Source: Simiduia agarivorans SA1 = DSM 21679 (GTDB lineage: Bacteria > Pseudomonadota > Gammaproteobacteria > Pseudomonadales > Cellvibrionaceae). Taken from it: a DNA stretch of 64,000 bases. Positions 9,730-18,214 of this stretch are shown here, piece by piece; positions within the stretch are counted from its first letter, which is position 1; every line of letters begins with the position of its first letter. The notes under the pieces are model-generated. The model worked only from the letters and a program-made list of their open reading frames with translations, was not told where the DNA came from and ran no database searches. The position numbers and the translations under genes were made by a program. The stretch is from assembly GCF_000305785.2 (NCBI RefSeq), contig NC_018868.3:2266001-2330000 (forward strand). Reading direction: 5' to 3'.

Positions 9730-9776
9730 ATGGCCTTACCAAATGGCTTACCAGATTACCATTTTGGACTAACCAA
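9730..9776. promoter_or_regulatory. Paired operators for the secreted PL1 gene
   Basis: Two copies of the locus palindrome, ATGGCCTTACCAA (9730-9742) and TTGGACTAACCAA (9764-9776), flank a further ACCAGATTACCA stretch. They lie about 180 bp before the ATG at 9959, so transcription probably starts near 9780-9800 and makes a long leader. Confidence 0.6.
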
Positions 9777-9800
9777 ACAATAAGAGAGTGAGAGAGCGAA

Positions 9801-9870
9801 CCGTCATCTTCGATGTACCTCGATGACGGCAACAGCACCTGCCGTGAGGCCCGCCCGGGCCGAGGTACAT
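9801..9870 (+). promoter_or_regulatory. Structured 5' leader with possible pseudoknot
   Basis: Bases 9801-9808 and 9822-9829 form a perfect 8-bp hairpin. Its loop contains ATGTACCTCG (9813-9822), exactly complementary to CGAGGTACAT at 9861-9870. A third helix, GGCCC/GGGCC, lies between at 9848-9861. The set could fold as a pseudoknot or as alternative structures ahead of the lyase start at 9959. No known riboswitch class was recognised. Confidence 0.5.
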
Positions 9871-9958
9871 GGTCACAGTGCAACACAACCATAATCAGCG
9901 CGATTGCCGGTACGGCATCCCATGCCCGCCCCGTCGCCATAATAAGCAGGAAAAAACA

Positions 9959-12900
9959 ATGAAACGCCTTTCCCAGACAATGCTTGCAGCATCCATTGCG
10001 GTTGCGGGCCTGGCGGCATTGCCGCAGGCTCACGCCGCAGTACAGGGTTACGCCACCCTCAATGGCGGCACCACCGGTGGTGCCGGTGGTGCGGTGGTGT
10101 ACGCCAGCACCGGCGCCGAAATTAATGCCGCCATGTGCAACCGCGCCAGCGATGACACGCCGTTGACCATCTACGTGACCGGCACCATCAACCACGCCAA
10201 CACCACCAAGTATTCCGGCAGTTGCGATACCACCGCCGAAGAAATCCAGTTCAAAGGCGTGAAAAATATTTCACTCATTGGCGTAGGCAATGCCGCCGTA
10301 TTCGACCAGATCGGCATTCATCTGCGCGACACGTCCAACATCGTGCTGCAAAACCTGCACATCAAAAACGTGAAAAAATCCGGCTCACCTACGTCGAACG
10401 GTGGCGACGCTATCGGCATGGAATCCGGCGTGTATAACGTCTGGGTTGACCACTGTACGCTGGAAGCCTCCGGCGGCGAAAGCGATGGCTATGATTCGCT
10501 GCTGGACATGAAGGCGACCACACAATACGTGACCGTGTCCTACACCCACTACCGCAATTCCGGCCGCGGTGGACTCATGGGCTCCAGCGACAGTGACGAC
10601 ACCAATACCTTCGTCACCTTCCATCACAACTATTACGAAAACATGGACTCGCGTTTGCCGCTGCTGCGCCACGGTACCGCCCATGCTTACAACAACTATT
10701 ACAACGGCATCATCAAGTCCGGCCTGAACCCGCGCATTGGCGGCAAGATCAAAGTGGACAACAATTACTTTGAAAACGCCCACAACCCGCTCGGCACTTT
10801 CTACACCACCGACATGGGCTATTGGGACGTGAGCGGCAACTACTTTGATCCCGACACCGTAGTCTGGGAGCAAAGCGATTCGGACAAGTGGTTCCCCGCC
10901 GGCCCCAATCCGGTGTCGACCACCAGCATCAGCATCCCCTACAGCTACACGCTGGATCAGGTCCACTGTGTACCGCAGATTGTGACCTCCACCGTGGGTG
11001 CCGGCACCGGCATGCTGGAATCCGATGGCAGCTGTTCGGTCACGCCCACTCCGACCCCGGCGCCAACACCAACGCCCACTCCGACCCCGGCGCCAACACC
11101 AACGCCGGTTCCTACCCCGACACCAACACCAGCGCCAACGCCCACCGGTGAAAACCTGAGCATCGGTGCCGGCTCAGACGGTTCCAGCAAAGCCAGCGGC
11201 ACCAGCTACGGCAATGTGCGCGACGGCGATCTCAGCACTTACTGGGCACCGAGCGGCAGCACCGGCCGCGTGTCCGTGAAATGGAGCAGCGACACCACCA
11301 TCAGCAGCGTGATCATCCGCGAAGCCGCCGGCTTTGAAGGCAACATCGGCAGCTGGCAGCTGGTCAACAATGATAACGGCACAGTATTGGCTACCGGCTC
11401 GGGTGCAGGTGCCATTAATTTTTCCAGCACCAGCCTCAGCAAAGTCAACTTTGAAATTCTGAGCAGCAGCGGCCTGGCTACAGTGGCGGAATTTGAAACT
11501 TATGCCGGCTCAGCTGCACCAGCCCCAACGCCGACCCCAACGCCGACCCCAACGCCTACTCCAACCCCGACGCCAACGCCGGTACCGGATACCACCTTTA
11601 CCGTGCAGGAAAACGCAGCCGGTTTCTGTGCCGTTGAAGGTGCCGTGGAAAACGAGCACGCGGGTTACAACGGCAGCGGTTACGCCAACACCACCAATGC
11701 CACCGACGCCGGCATTGATTACGAAATCTATGCGCCGCAAGCGGGTTACTATGAACTCAATGTGCGCTACGCCAATGGCGCCAGCGACCGACCTGCGCGG
11801 ATTCTGGTTAACGGCCAGCAACAGGGCAACCTTGGCTTTTCCAGTACCGGTAGCTGGAGCAGCTGGTCCGACGCCGGCAATCTGGTACTGGCACTGAACG
11901 GCGGCGAACAAAGCCTGCGCATCGAAGCCGAAACCAGTGGCGGTCTGGCCAACATTGATCAGGTCAGCATTACCGGTCTGGCACCGGCGGCGGGCGATTG
12001 CGCACCGGGCGACAGCACCAACGGCGGAACGCCGGTTGAGCCCGAGCCTACCGAGCCCGACCCTGTAGACCCCTCCGATCCAACAGAACCCACCGATCCC
12101 ACCGACCCGGTTGATCCCACTGACCCGTCGGAACCCACTGATCCCAGCGACCCAACCGATCCGGGCAACGGCGGCATTCCACCCATTGGCGATGGCGGTG
12201 ATCCGGCTTGCTCGGAATTGCTGACCAATCCCAACATGAACTGGCGCGAGTCGCCCAGCCTCACCACCGACCAGGAAATCGTTCACTGCCTGGCCACCTC
12301 ACTCGGTCGCCCGGTGGGCTTTGGCAGCAATGCCACTGGTGGTTATGACCCACTCGGCAACAGCAATCTGGTGGTCATCACCCAGGGCGGCAGCGTTTCA
12401 CCCGAGCAGCAAATCCTGAACGCCATCAGCACGCCCGATTACAACTGGATCGTGTTCGACAAGGATGACTTTGCCAATCGCACCGAACTGGGCATGTACC
12501 GGGTAGGCTGTGATGACGCCGATGTCCTGTCTGCCTTGGGCGGCGCCAGTCCGGCGGAGTGCCGCGACCCGCAACTCTGGTGCAGCAATCACGGCGTATC
12601 CTCTGCCAGCTGTCTGGAAACCTTTTTCAATGACCGGTTAAACGACAGCAGCCTGAACGCACTGAAAAATAAACTGATTGAGTCCAACACCACCATCGAT
12701 GGTCGCGGCACCAATGCCACGTTTATTTTCAGCGGGTTTAAAATCGGGGCGGATTCCAGCGGTGCCAGCACGCACCAAAGCCGCAATGTGATCATCACCA
12801 ACAACCGGTTTGAAGGCGTGGGTCACACGGAAGACCACAATCTCGACCCGGATATGATCCGCTCCACTGGCGAATCACACGACATCTGGATTCACCAGAA

Positions 12901-13600
12901 CACCTTCGACACCACGGGCGATTCCGCTTTTGATGTAAAAGTCGGTGCCTACAATCTCACCATTTCCTTCAACAAACTGGTCAATGTGAAACGCGCGGCA
13001 CTGCACGGTTCCAGTGATAGCAGAACCATTAACGAACAGATTACCAGCACCATGCACAACAACCTGTTCATCACCACCGACGACAAGTTTGGCGACAACG
13101 CGTACAACACCTTGCGTCGCGTGCCGTTGATCCGGCGCGGTCAGTCACACATGTTCAACAATGTGTTTTATGGTTATCGCAAAGACCTACTGAGCGTGCG
13201 TGTGGGTGGCCGGGTGCTGTTTGAGGACAATATGTTCCTGAACAACGTCAATAACAGCAAAGGCGATGATCTGAACGATTGGGTAGAAACCCTGCTGCGC
13301 GATTTCCGCGAAGGCGGACTGGAAATCAAACGCAGCTTTGTGTGGTATGCCGATGACCAGTGCCAGGCGCAAGGCAGCCCCGGAGACCTGACCGCCTCTC
13401 ATGGCAGCACGCCCAATATGTTCAGCGCCTACGATGGCAGTTCGCAGAACACCATCAATGCCTACCGGTTCGCCGCAGGGTCCGATCTGGCCAATTACGC
13501 CTTTGCCACCGCGGGCAAGGGTGGCCATACCCCTTACGTCAGCGGCTACGCCGCCGACACGGCCAGCATCATTGCGGCCGCCCCCTCGGGCTGCCAGTAA
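9959..13600 (+). CDS. Secreted multimodular pectate lyase with two PL1 domains
   Basis: A 1213-residue extracellular enzyme. The ATG at 9959 has AGGAAAAAAC upstream and gives a signal peptide ending AHA. Modules in order: PL1 domain at about 26-360 ([44 protein letters not shown]); Pro-Thr linker; F5/8 type C-like domain at about 398-517; Pro-Thr linker; CBM35-like domain at about 545-676; acidic Pro-Glu/Asp linker at about 690-740; and a second PL1-like beta-helix at about 750-1213 ([42 protein letters not shown]). Both catalytic halves keep the PL1 arginine region. Likely the main enzyme that opens up polymeric pectin. A strong terminator follows. Confidence 0.92.
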   Translation: MKRLSQTMLAASIAVAGLAALPQAHAAVQGYATLNGGTTGGAGGAVVYASTGAEINAAMCNRASDDTPLTIYVTGTINHANTTKYSGSCDTTAEEIQFKGVKNISLIGVGNAAVFDQIGIHLRDTSNIVLQNLHIKNVKKSGSPTSNGGDAIGMESGVYNVWVDHCTLEASGGESDGYDSLLDMKATTQYVTVSYTHYRNSGRGGLMGSSDSDDTNTFVTFHHNYYENMDSRLPLLRHGTAHAYNNYYNGIIKSGLNPRIGGKIKVDNNYFENAHNPLGTFYTTDMGYWDVSGNYFDPDTVVWEQSDSDKWFPAGPNPVSTTSISIPYSYTLDQVHCVPQIVTSTVGAGTGMLESDGSCSVTPTPTPAPTPTPTPTPAPTPTPVPTPTPTPAPTPTGENLSIGAGSDGSSKASGTSYGNVRDGDLSTYWAPSGSTGRVSVKWSSDTTISSVIIREAAGFEGNIGSWQLVNNDNGTVLATGSGAGAINFSSTSLSKVNFEILSSSGLATVAEFETYAGSAAPAPTPTPTPTPTPTPTPTPTPVPDTTFTVQENAAGFCAVEGAVENEHAGYNGSGYANTTNATDAGIDYEIYAPQAGYYELNVRYANGASDRPARILVNGQQQGNLGFSSTGSWSSWSDAGNLVLALNGGEQSLRIEAETSGGLANIDQVSITGLAPAAGDCAPGDSTNGGTPVEPEPTEPDPVDPSDPTEPTDPTDPVDPTDPSEPTDPSDPTDPGNGGIPPIGDGGDPACSELLTNPNMNWRESPSLTTDQEIVHCLATSLGRPVGFGSNATGGYDPLGNSNLVVITQGGSVSPEQQILNAISTPDYNWIVFDKDDFANRTELGMYRVGCDDADVLSALGGASPAECRDPQLWCSNHGVSSASCLETFFNDRLNDSSLNALKNKLIESNTTIDGRGTNATFIFSGFKIGADSSGASTHQSRNVIITNNRFEGVGHTEDHNLDPDMIRSTGESHDIWIHQNTFDTTGDSAFDVKVGAYNLTISFNKLVNVKRAALHGSSDSRTINEQITSTMHNNLFITTDDKFGDNAYNTLRRVPLIRRGQSHMFNNVFYGYRKDLLSVRVGGRVLFEDNMFLNNVNNSKGDDLNDWVETLLRDFREGGLEIKRSFVWYADDQCQAQGSPGDLTASHGSTPNMFSAYDGSSQNTINAYRFAAGSDLANYAFATAGKGGHTPYVSGYAADTASIIAAAPSGCQ
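11042..11101 (+). repeat. 30-bp tandem duplication in Pro-Thr linker
   Basis: Two exact 30-bp copies side by side encode part of the linker between the first PL1 domain and the F5/8 domain. The unit preserves the reading frame, so linker length can change by slippage without harm. Confidence 0.85.
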
Positions 13601-13636
13601 CAGTCGCTGTCTCCGGCCTGGTAACAGGCCCTTCCC

Positions 13637-13662
13637 AGCCCCGCCATGGCGGGGCTTTTTTA
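13637..13662 (+). terminator. Intrinsic terminator after secreted PL1 gene
   Basis: AGCCCCGCC-ATG-GCGGGGCT hairpin followed by six T bases, 37 bp after the stop of the pectate lyase gene. Confidence 0.9.
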
Positions 13663-13668
13663 AAAATT

Positions 13669-13741
13669 GGGTCAGATACACATTTCCACGGTCGTCTGGG
13701 TGGTTCTGGTGGCTCTCGTTGAGGAAATGTGTATCTGACCC
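13669..13741. repeat. Inverted-repeat element of REP/MITE type
   Basis: A perfect 19-bp inverted repeat (13669-13687 and 13723-13741, core GTCAGATACACATTT) encloses 35 bp. The match continues imperfectly outward into A- and T-runs. Palindromes with this GTCAG...ACATTTCC core are typical of REP sequences mobilised by REP-associated transposases, but no transposase is in the window. Confidence 0.7.
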
Positions 13742-13821
13742 CGATTTTTTTACCAATTCACGGCAAAATTCTGCCAAAATAAGGAAATCTGTCTGACCGA
13801 AGGCCAGTCCAATATTGCACG

Positions 13822-13834
13822 ATGGACTAACCAG
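13822..13834. promoter_or_regulatory. Operator-like site before the pectin regulator
   Basis: ATGGACTAACCAG, an imperfect copy of TTGGTNNNACCAA, lies 43 bp before the regulator ATG and would allow self-regulation. Confidence 0.45.
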
Positions 13835-13876
13835 ATTCTTTGCGGAACGACGCCCAACAGCCGAAAAGGAAACTTC

Positions 13877-14638
13877 ATGACGACTCAAGCACACCACGGC
13901 GATAACCGGCTCTATCAGCAAGTGGCTGAACAGTTAGCCGACGCCATTACCCGCGGCGACTACCCCATTGGCACCCGCCTGCCGGCCGAACGCAAACTGG
14001 CCGAGCGCTTTAATGTCAGCCGGCCCACCCTGCGCGAAGCGGTGATCGCCCTGGAAATTGCCGGTTATGTGGAAGTCAAAGGTGGCTCCGGTGTTTACAT
14101 CACCGGTCACGGTGGCGGCGTCAAAGCCAGCGAAAAAGACGTGGGTGCGCTCGAAGTATTGGAAGCCCGCATCCTGTTTGAATCCGAAGCTGCCGGTCTC
14201 GCCGCTCACCACATTACCGAAGAAGAACTGGCCGAACTGGAGCAGAGCCTGGACGCACTGGTACTGGAAAGCCAGTCCGATACGCCCGAAGAAAGTGCCG
14301 ACCGCCGCTTCCACCTCACTATCGCCAAGGCCTGTAAAAACGCCGCCATTGAATCCACCATCGAACACCTGTGGAAACTGCGCAACAGCTCGCCGCTGCC
14401 CGAAGCCATTGTCACCCGGGTGCGCGCCGCCGGTGCAAAAACCCGCGTAAAGGCTCACAAGGACATTTACCTGGCGCTCAAGCAGAAAGATGGCGACAAA
14501 GCCAAAAATGCCATGCGCGCGCACCTCACCGCCGTGGTCGAACAATTGCTTGAAGCCACCGAAGCAGAGGCCGTGGAAGAAGCGCGCAAAAAGAGCGCGA
14601 ACAACCGTGCAAGACTGATCGCGCTAGGTGCAAAATAA
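13877..14638 (+). CDS. GntR/FadR-family regulator of the pectin locus
   Basis: A 253-residue repressor of the FadR subfamily, like ExuR and UxuR. The N-terminal winged helix spans about 10-80 (LYQQVAEQLADAI, LPAERKLAERFNVSRPTLRE, GYVEVKGGSGVYI). The FCD ligand domain spans about 90-235 and shows the expected metal-site residues in ADRRFHLTIA, KAHKDIYLAL and AMRAHL. Family knowledge says the ligand is a hexuronate or pathway intermediate. It sits inside the pectin locus, and 13-bp palindromes in the surrounding promoters are its probable targets; the link is inferred. Start has AAAAGGAAACTTC upstream. Confidence 0.85.
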   Translation: MTTQAHHGDNRLYQQVAEQLADAITRGDYPIGTRLPAERKLAERFNVSRPTLREAVIALEIAGYVEVKGGSGVYITGHGGGVKASEKDVGALEVLEARILFESEAAGLAAHHITEEELAELEQSLDALVLESQSDTPEESADRRFHLTIAKACKNAAIESTIEHLWKLRNSSPLPEAIVTRVRAAGAKTRVKAHKDIYLALKQKDGDKAKNAMRAHLTAVVEQLLEATEAEAVEEARKKSANNRARLIALGAK

Positions 14639-14654
14639 ACACAGTATTCAACTG

Positions 14655-14682
14655 AAAAAAAGCAGAGCGCCATGCGGCGCTC
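14655..14682 (-). terminator. Terminator of the uxaC-reductase transcript
   Basis: GAGCGC/GCGCTC hairpin preceded on the plus strand by seven A bases, so on the minus strand it is followed by T bases. It would end the transcript coming from 17868. It lies beyond the inverted-repeat element, about 280 bp after the stop codon. Confidence 0.55.
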
Positions 14683-14687
14683 CAAAA

Positions 14688-14952
14688 GGGAAACTCTGCA
14701 TAATTTTGATACCGCTCTGCGGCACCTGTAGCCGTTAGCCTCAAGACGAGTTTTGCAGCTAATGGCCATAGTCCTTAGCAAAAAGCTCAACGCCGAGGAT
14801 GACGGCTACAGGTATCGCCCTTCGGGGCCTCCAGCAAATTCCTTGTTCAGTGTTGCGACTTCTCGACAGACCCCGGTATGCCTTCGAAGCCGCGCCTTGC
14901 ACAAAAAATTTGCTGGAGGCCAGAGCGGCATCAAAGTTATGCAGAGGTTCCC
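14688..14952. repeat. 265-bp element with 32-bp terminal inverted repeats
   Basis: Bases 14688-14719 and 14921-14952 are inverted copies matching at 29 of 32 positions. Inside are two more inverted pairs: CTGTAGCCGT (about 14725) with its complement at about 14801, and CCTCCAGCAAATT (about 14828) with its complement at about 14906. No reading frame of note. It looks like a MITE or a clustered palindromic element inserted between the regulator and the reductase gene. Confidence 0.75.
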
Positions 14953-14962
14953 TGGGGAAGCG

Positions 14963-16441
14963 TTAGATTTTCAATGACCTGCTCAACGCAGCCAGCGTGC
15001 CCTGGCTGCGCATGGCCACCAACCAATCCGCAACAGACACCTGCAGCCGGTGATTGGCTTTCAGGTCATCGCCAAACACTGAGGTCACCGAGAGAATTGC
15101 CGACACCCAGGCGCGTGTATCGTCGCGCTGTTCGCGCGCAATCTGCGCCAGTGTTTTTGCCAATGGGTCCTGCACGTCAATCACCTGACCAGACTCGTCG
15201 AAACCCGCCACATAGCGCATCCAACAGGCCAGACCAAAACTCAGCCAACGCACAGAACCACTGCCCTCAAGTTGACCGCGCAAGGTAGCCAGCCAACGCT
15301 GAGGAATTTTTTGTGAACCGTCCATGGCGATTTGCCAGGTGGTATGTTTGAGTGCGGGATTTTTAAAGCGCTGTGCCAGTTCCTGCTGATAGGCATGCAG
15401 ATCAAAGCCTTCAGGCACCTCCACCTGCGGCGTCACTTCATCGCGCCAGAAGGCGGTCAGCAATTGCTGAAAAGCCGGTTGAGCCATGGTCTCGGCGATG
15501 GTCTTACAGCCGGCCAGATAGCCCGCGTAGGCCAGCAACGAATGGGCCCCATTCAGGCAGCGCAGCTTGATGTCTTCATAGGCCTCCACATCTGTCACCA
15601 TCTGCACGCCAACGGTTTCAAAGGCAGGGCGCCCGGCAATGAAATTGTCTTCCACTACCCACTGGGTAAAGGGCTCGGTCACCACCAGCCCCTGATCATC
15701 GAAGCCTGCCATCTGGGCATACTGCTGATAATCTTCGGCGCGGGTGGCCGGCACAATCCGGTCGATCATACTGCTGGGGAAGCTGACGTTATCATTCAGC
15801 CATTCCGCTAATTGCGGATCGTAATCGCGCGAAAACTGGCTCAACACTAGCGCCAGGGTTTTGCCATTGCTGGGCAGATTATCGCAGCTCAGCAAGGTCA
15901 CCGGGCCTGCGCCGCGTGCCTTGCGACGCTGCAAGCCGGCGCACAGATACCCCAGCGCCGTGACCGACACCGAGGCATCGGCCAGATCGGCGATCACGCC
16001 GGGGTGATCCGCCAACAGATTACCGGTGGCCGGATCGTGGCAATAACCTTTCTCGGTAATGGTCAGCGTCACCACGCGGATACGCGGATCGGCAATCCAA
16101 TCCAGCAACGCTTCCCGCTCGGTGGGCGCGTGCAAGACCCGATCAATGGCGCCGATAATGCGCACGTCGTCAGCGCCCGCCGAGCGCACCATCAAACTGT
16201 AAAGACCCTGCTGCGGATTCAGCTGATCGGGCACAGACTGGCTGCGCAAACTCGCACCCACAATGCCCCAGCTCGTGTCGCCGGCGGCGAGAATATCGTC
16301 CACATACACGGCCTGGTGCGCGCGATGAAACGCGCCCACACCCAAGTGCAGAATACCGGGTGTCACCCCGGCGCGTGCATAGGCCGGCGCCCGGATACCG
16401 ATGGGTAAATCATCCAACTGGGCATTTGTCAGGCGTTGCAT
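14963..16441 (-). CDS. uxuB: Hexuronate reductase, UxuB/mannitol dehydrogenase family
   Basis: NAD-dependent reductase of the long-chain mannitol dehydrogenase family, 492 residues from the ATG at 16441. A GTG at 16453 overlapping the uxaC stop by one base is an alternative start. The nucleotide-binding motif ILHLGVGAFHRAH near the N-terminus is of the fructuronate reductase (UxuB) type rather than the UxaB type; SCDNLPSNG, the FPSSMIDRIVPAT stretch and LRCLNGAHS are further family signatures. It is downstream of uxaC, and uxaA is in the same locus, while no uxuA is visible. Its job here may therefore be tagaturonate to altronate as well as, or instead of, fructuronate to mannonate. Confidence 0.85.
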   Translation of the reverse strand: MQRLTNAQLDDLPIGIRAPAYARAGVTPGILHLGVGAFHRAHQAVYVDDILAAGDTSWGIVGASLRSQSVPDQLNPQQGLYSLMVRSAGADDVRIIGAIDRVLHAPTEREALLDWIADPRIRVVTLTITEKGYCHDPATGNLLADHPGVIADLADASVSVTALGYLCAGLQRRKARGAGPVTLLSCDNLPSNGKTLALVLSQFSRDYDPQLAEWLNDNVSFPSSMIDRIVPATRAEDYQQYAQMAGFDDQGLVVTEPFTQWVVEDNFIAGRPAFETVGVQMVTDVEAYEDIKLRCLNGAHSLLAYAGYLAGCKTIAETMAQPAFQQLLTAFWRDEVTPQVEVPEGFDLHAYQQELAQRFKNPALKHTTWQIAMDGSQKIPQRWLATLRGQLEGSGSVRWLSFGLACWMRYVAGFDESGQVIDVQDPLAKTLAQIAREQRDDTRAWVSAILSVTSVFGDDLKANHRLQVSVADWLVAMRSQGTLAALSRSLKI

Positions 16442-16452
16442 AACCGTTCCCA

Positions 16453-17868
16453 CTACAGCTTGTAGGCTTTTTTGGCAAAGTGATAAGCGAGATCGGCAGC
16501 CAACTGCACGGCCTCGTCTTCATCGATGCGATGATCGGCCACCAGCTCGGCCAGGAAAGCGCAATCCATGCGACGCGCCACATCGTGACGGGCAGGAATA
16601 GACAAGAAGGCGCGCGTGTCGTCGTTAAAGCCAACCGTATTGTAGAAACCTGCAGTCTCCGTCACCTGCTCGCGGAAGCGACGCATGCCTTCGGGGCTGT
16701 CGTGAAACCACCAGGATGGCCCAAGCTTCAGGGTTGGGTAGTGACCGGCCAGCGGTGCCAGCTCGCGCGAGTAACTGGTTTCGTCCAGGGTAAACAGAAT
16801 AATTTCCAGCTTGGGGTGATTGCCGTATTTATCCAGCAATGGTTTGAGCGCATTGACGTATTCGGTTTGCGAGGGCACATCGGCGCCCTTATCCCTGCCC
16901 CACCGCTGAAAAACTTGTGCATTGTGGTTGCGCGACGCACCTGGGTGAATCTGCATCACCAGGCCGTCGTCAATACTCATGCCGGCCATTTCAGTCAGCA
17001 TCTGACCACGGAAGGTTCGCGCTTCTTCGGGCGAACATTCACCGCGACGGGCTTTCAGATAAAGCGCTTCAGCCTCCGCGGGCGACAAATTAGCGGTTGT
17101 CGCACAAGGGTGACCATGGTCGGTGGAGGTTGCGCCCATTTCCTTGAAGAACAGACGACGCTTACGCAGGGCATTCAGGTAACCCGCATAGGTCTCCACC
17201 GATTCACCTGCCAGCTCGCCGAGCCTGCGCAGGTTGTCGGAAAAGCCTTCATACTCCGGATCGAGCACATCGTCCGGCCTGAACGCCGTGATGATTTTCC
17301 CGCCCCAACCGCTGGCGCGAATCGCCTGGTGGTGTTTCAGCTCATCCAATGGCGATTCGGTGGTGGCGATGACTTCAATATTGAATCGCTCAAACAAGTT
17401 GCGCGGCAGGAACGCCTCGGTTTTTAATGCCGCATCAATATGGTCGTAGTAATGCGTGGCCGTTTCACTGCTGAGCGCCACCGTCAGACCAAACACTTCC
17501 GAAAACACATGATCGAGCCACATGCGCGACGGCGTGCCGCGAAACAGGTGGTAATTATCGGCAAACAACTGCCAGATTTTCCGGGGATCAGTTTCAACCG
17601 GCGTGCCATCTTTCGTGGGAATCCCCAGGGACTCCATGGCGATGCCCTGGCTGTACAGCATGCGGAACACATAATGGTCGGGAATAATCAGCAATTCGGC
17701 CGGATTCCCGAAGGGCGCATTGGTGGCAAACCAGGCCGGGTCGGTGTGGCCGTGCGGGCTGATAATGGGCAAACCGGCAACCGTTTCATACAGGCGACGC
17801 GCAATGGCCCTGACACCGGGCTCGGCGGGAAATAACCGGTCTGGATTCAAGTTGAGTGGCTTGGACAT
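16453..17868 (-). CDS. uxaC: Uronate isomerase UxaC
   Basis: Cytoplasmic isomerase that converts galacturonate to tagaturonate (and glucuronate to fructuronate), first step of monomer use. The 471-residue length is normal for the family. The metal-site motif SPHGHTDPAWF is near the N-terminus (about 37-47), and HPGASRNHN, FTLDETSYSRELAPLAGHY and GFNDDTRAFLSIPARHDVARR are conserved family stretches. First gene of a two-gene operon with the reductase (one-base or 11-bp spacing depending on start). A palindromic operator is 69 bp upstream. Confidence 0.95.
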   Translation of the reverse strand: MSKPLNLNPDRLFPAEPGVRAIARRLYETVAGLPIISPHGHTDPAWFATNAPFGNPAELLIIPDHYVFRMLYSQGIAMESLGIPTKDGTPVETDPRKIWQLFADNYHLFRGTPSRMWLDHVFSEVFGLTVALSSETATHYYDHIDAALKTEAFLPRNLFERFNIEVIATTESPLDELKHHQAIRASGWGGKIITAFRPDDVLDPEYEGFSDNLRRLGELAGESVETYAGYLNALRKRRLFFKEMGATSTDHGHPCATTANLSPAEAEALYLKARRGECSPEEARTFRGQMLTEMAGMSIDDGLVMQIHPGASRNHNAQVFQRWGRDKGADVPSQTEYVNALKPLLDKYGNHPKLEIILFTLDETSYSRELAPLAGHYPTLKLGPSWWFHDSPEGMRRFREQVTETAGFYNTVGFNDDTRAFLSIPARHDVARRMDCAFLAELVADHRIDEDEAVQLAADLAYHFAKKAYKL

Positions 17869-17936
17869 TAGCAGCCTTTCCTTTTTATCGAACGTATCTT
17901 ATCTAGAGTGGGCGCAACCGAATCCGGTCAAGCTAT

Positions 17937-17949
17937 TTGGTATGACCAA
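17937..17949. promoter_or_regulatory. TTGGTNNNACCAA operator, uxaC promoter
   Basis: TTGGTATGACCAA, a perfect copy of the consensus, 69 bp before the uxaC ATG in the divergent uxaC-kdgK region. Confidence 0.75.
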
Positions 17950-18021
17950 TATAGTCGCCAATGCCAGCTTTAATGTCAACCAAGAACTGGCATTTAAACC
18001 TGCCAGAGGCGAAAAACCCAT

Positions 18022-18068
18022 AAAAAAAGCCCTCAACCGAGGGCATGCAAGAGGTGCGATGGCATGCC
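18022..18068 (-). terminator. Orphan minus-strand terminator inside a divergent promoter region
   Basis: GCCCTC-AACC-GAGGGC (18029-18044), with seven A bases on its plus-strand left side, reads as an intrinsic terminator on the minus strand. An extra inverted repeat GGCATGC/GCATGCC (18042-18068) overlaps it. It lies between the kdgK and uxaC promoters, upstream of the uxaC operator, where no gene ends. Confidence 0.6.
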
Positions 18069-18143
18069 AGACAGGGTATGCAGACCCGAGAGCTTGGCGC
18101 AGGGAGAATGGTTTCACCGCTGCATTATCCGCATGAGCATATT

Positions 18144-18156
18144 TTGGCATGACCAA
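18144..18156. promoter_or_regulatory. TTGGTNNNACCAA operator, kdgK promoter
   Basis: TTGGCATGACCAA, one base off the consensus, 59 bp before the kdgK ATG at 18215. Confidence 0.7.
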
Positions 18157-18214
18157 TTTAATATTAAATGGTAAGCTCACATCATTCAACCGGTAACTGT
18201 ATTCAGAGGATGCA

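Noticed and set aside
9801..9870. Known riboswitch or tRNA-like element.
   Set aside because: No match to the consensus of any class I know and no cloverleaf; kept only as a structured leader.
9869..9958. N-terminal extension of the secreted PL1 enzyme from ATG 9869.
   Set aside because: The extra 30 residues are polar and precede a perfect signal peptide that starts at 9959 with its own ribosome site.
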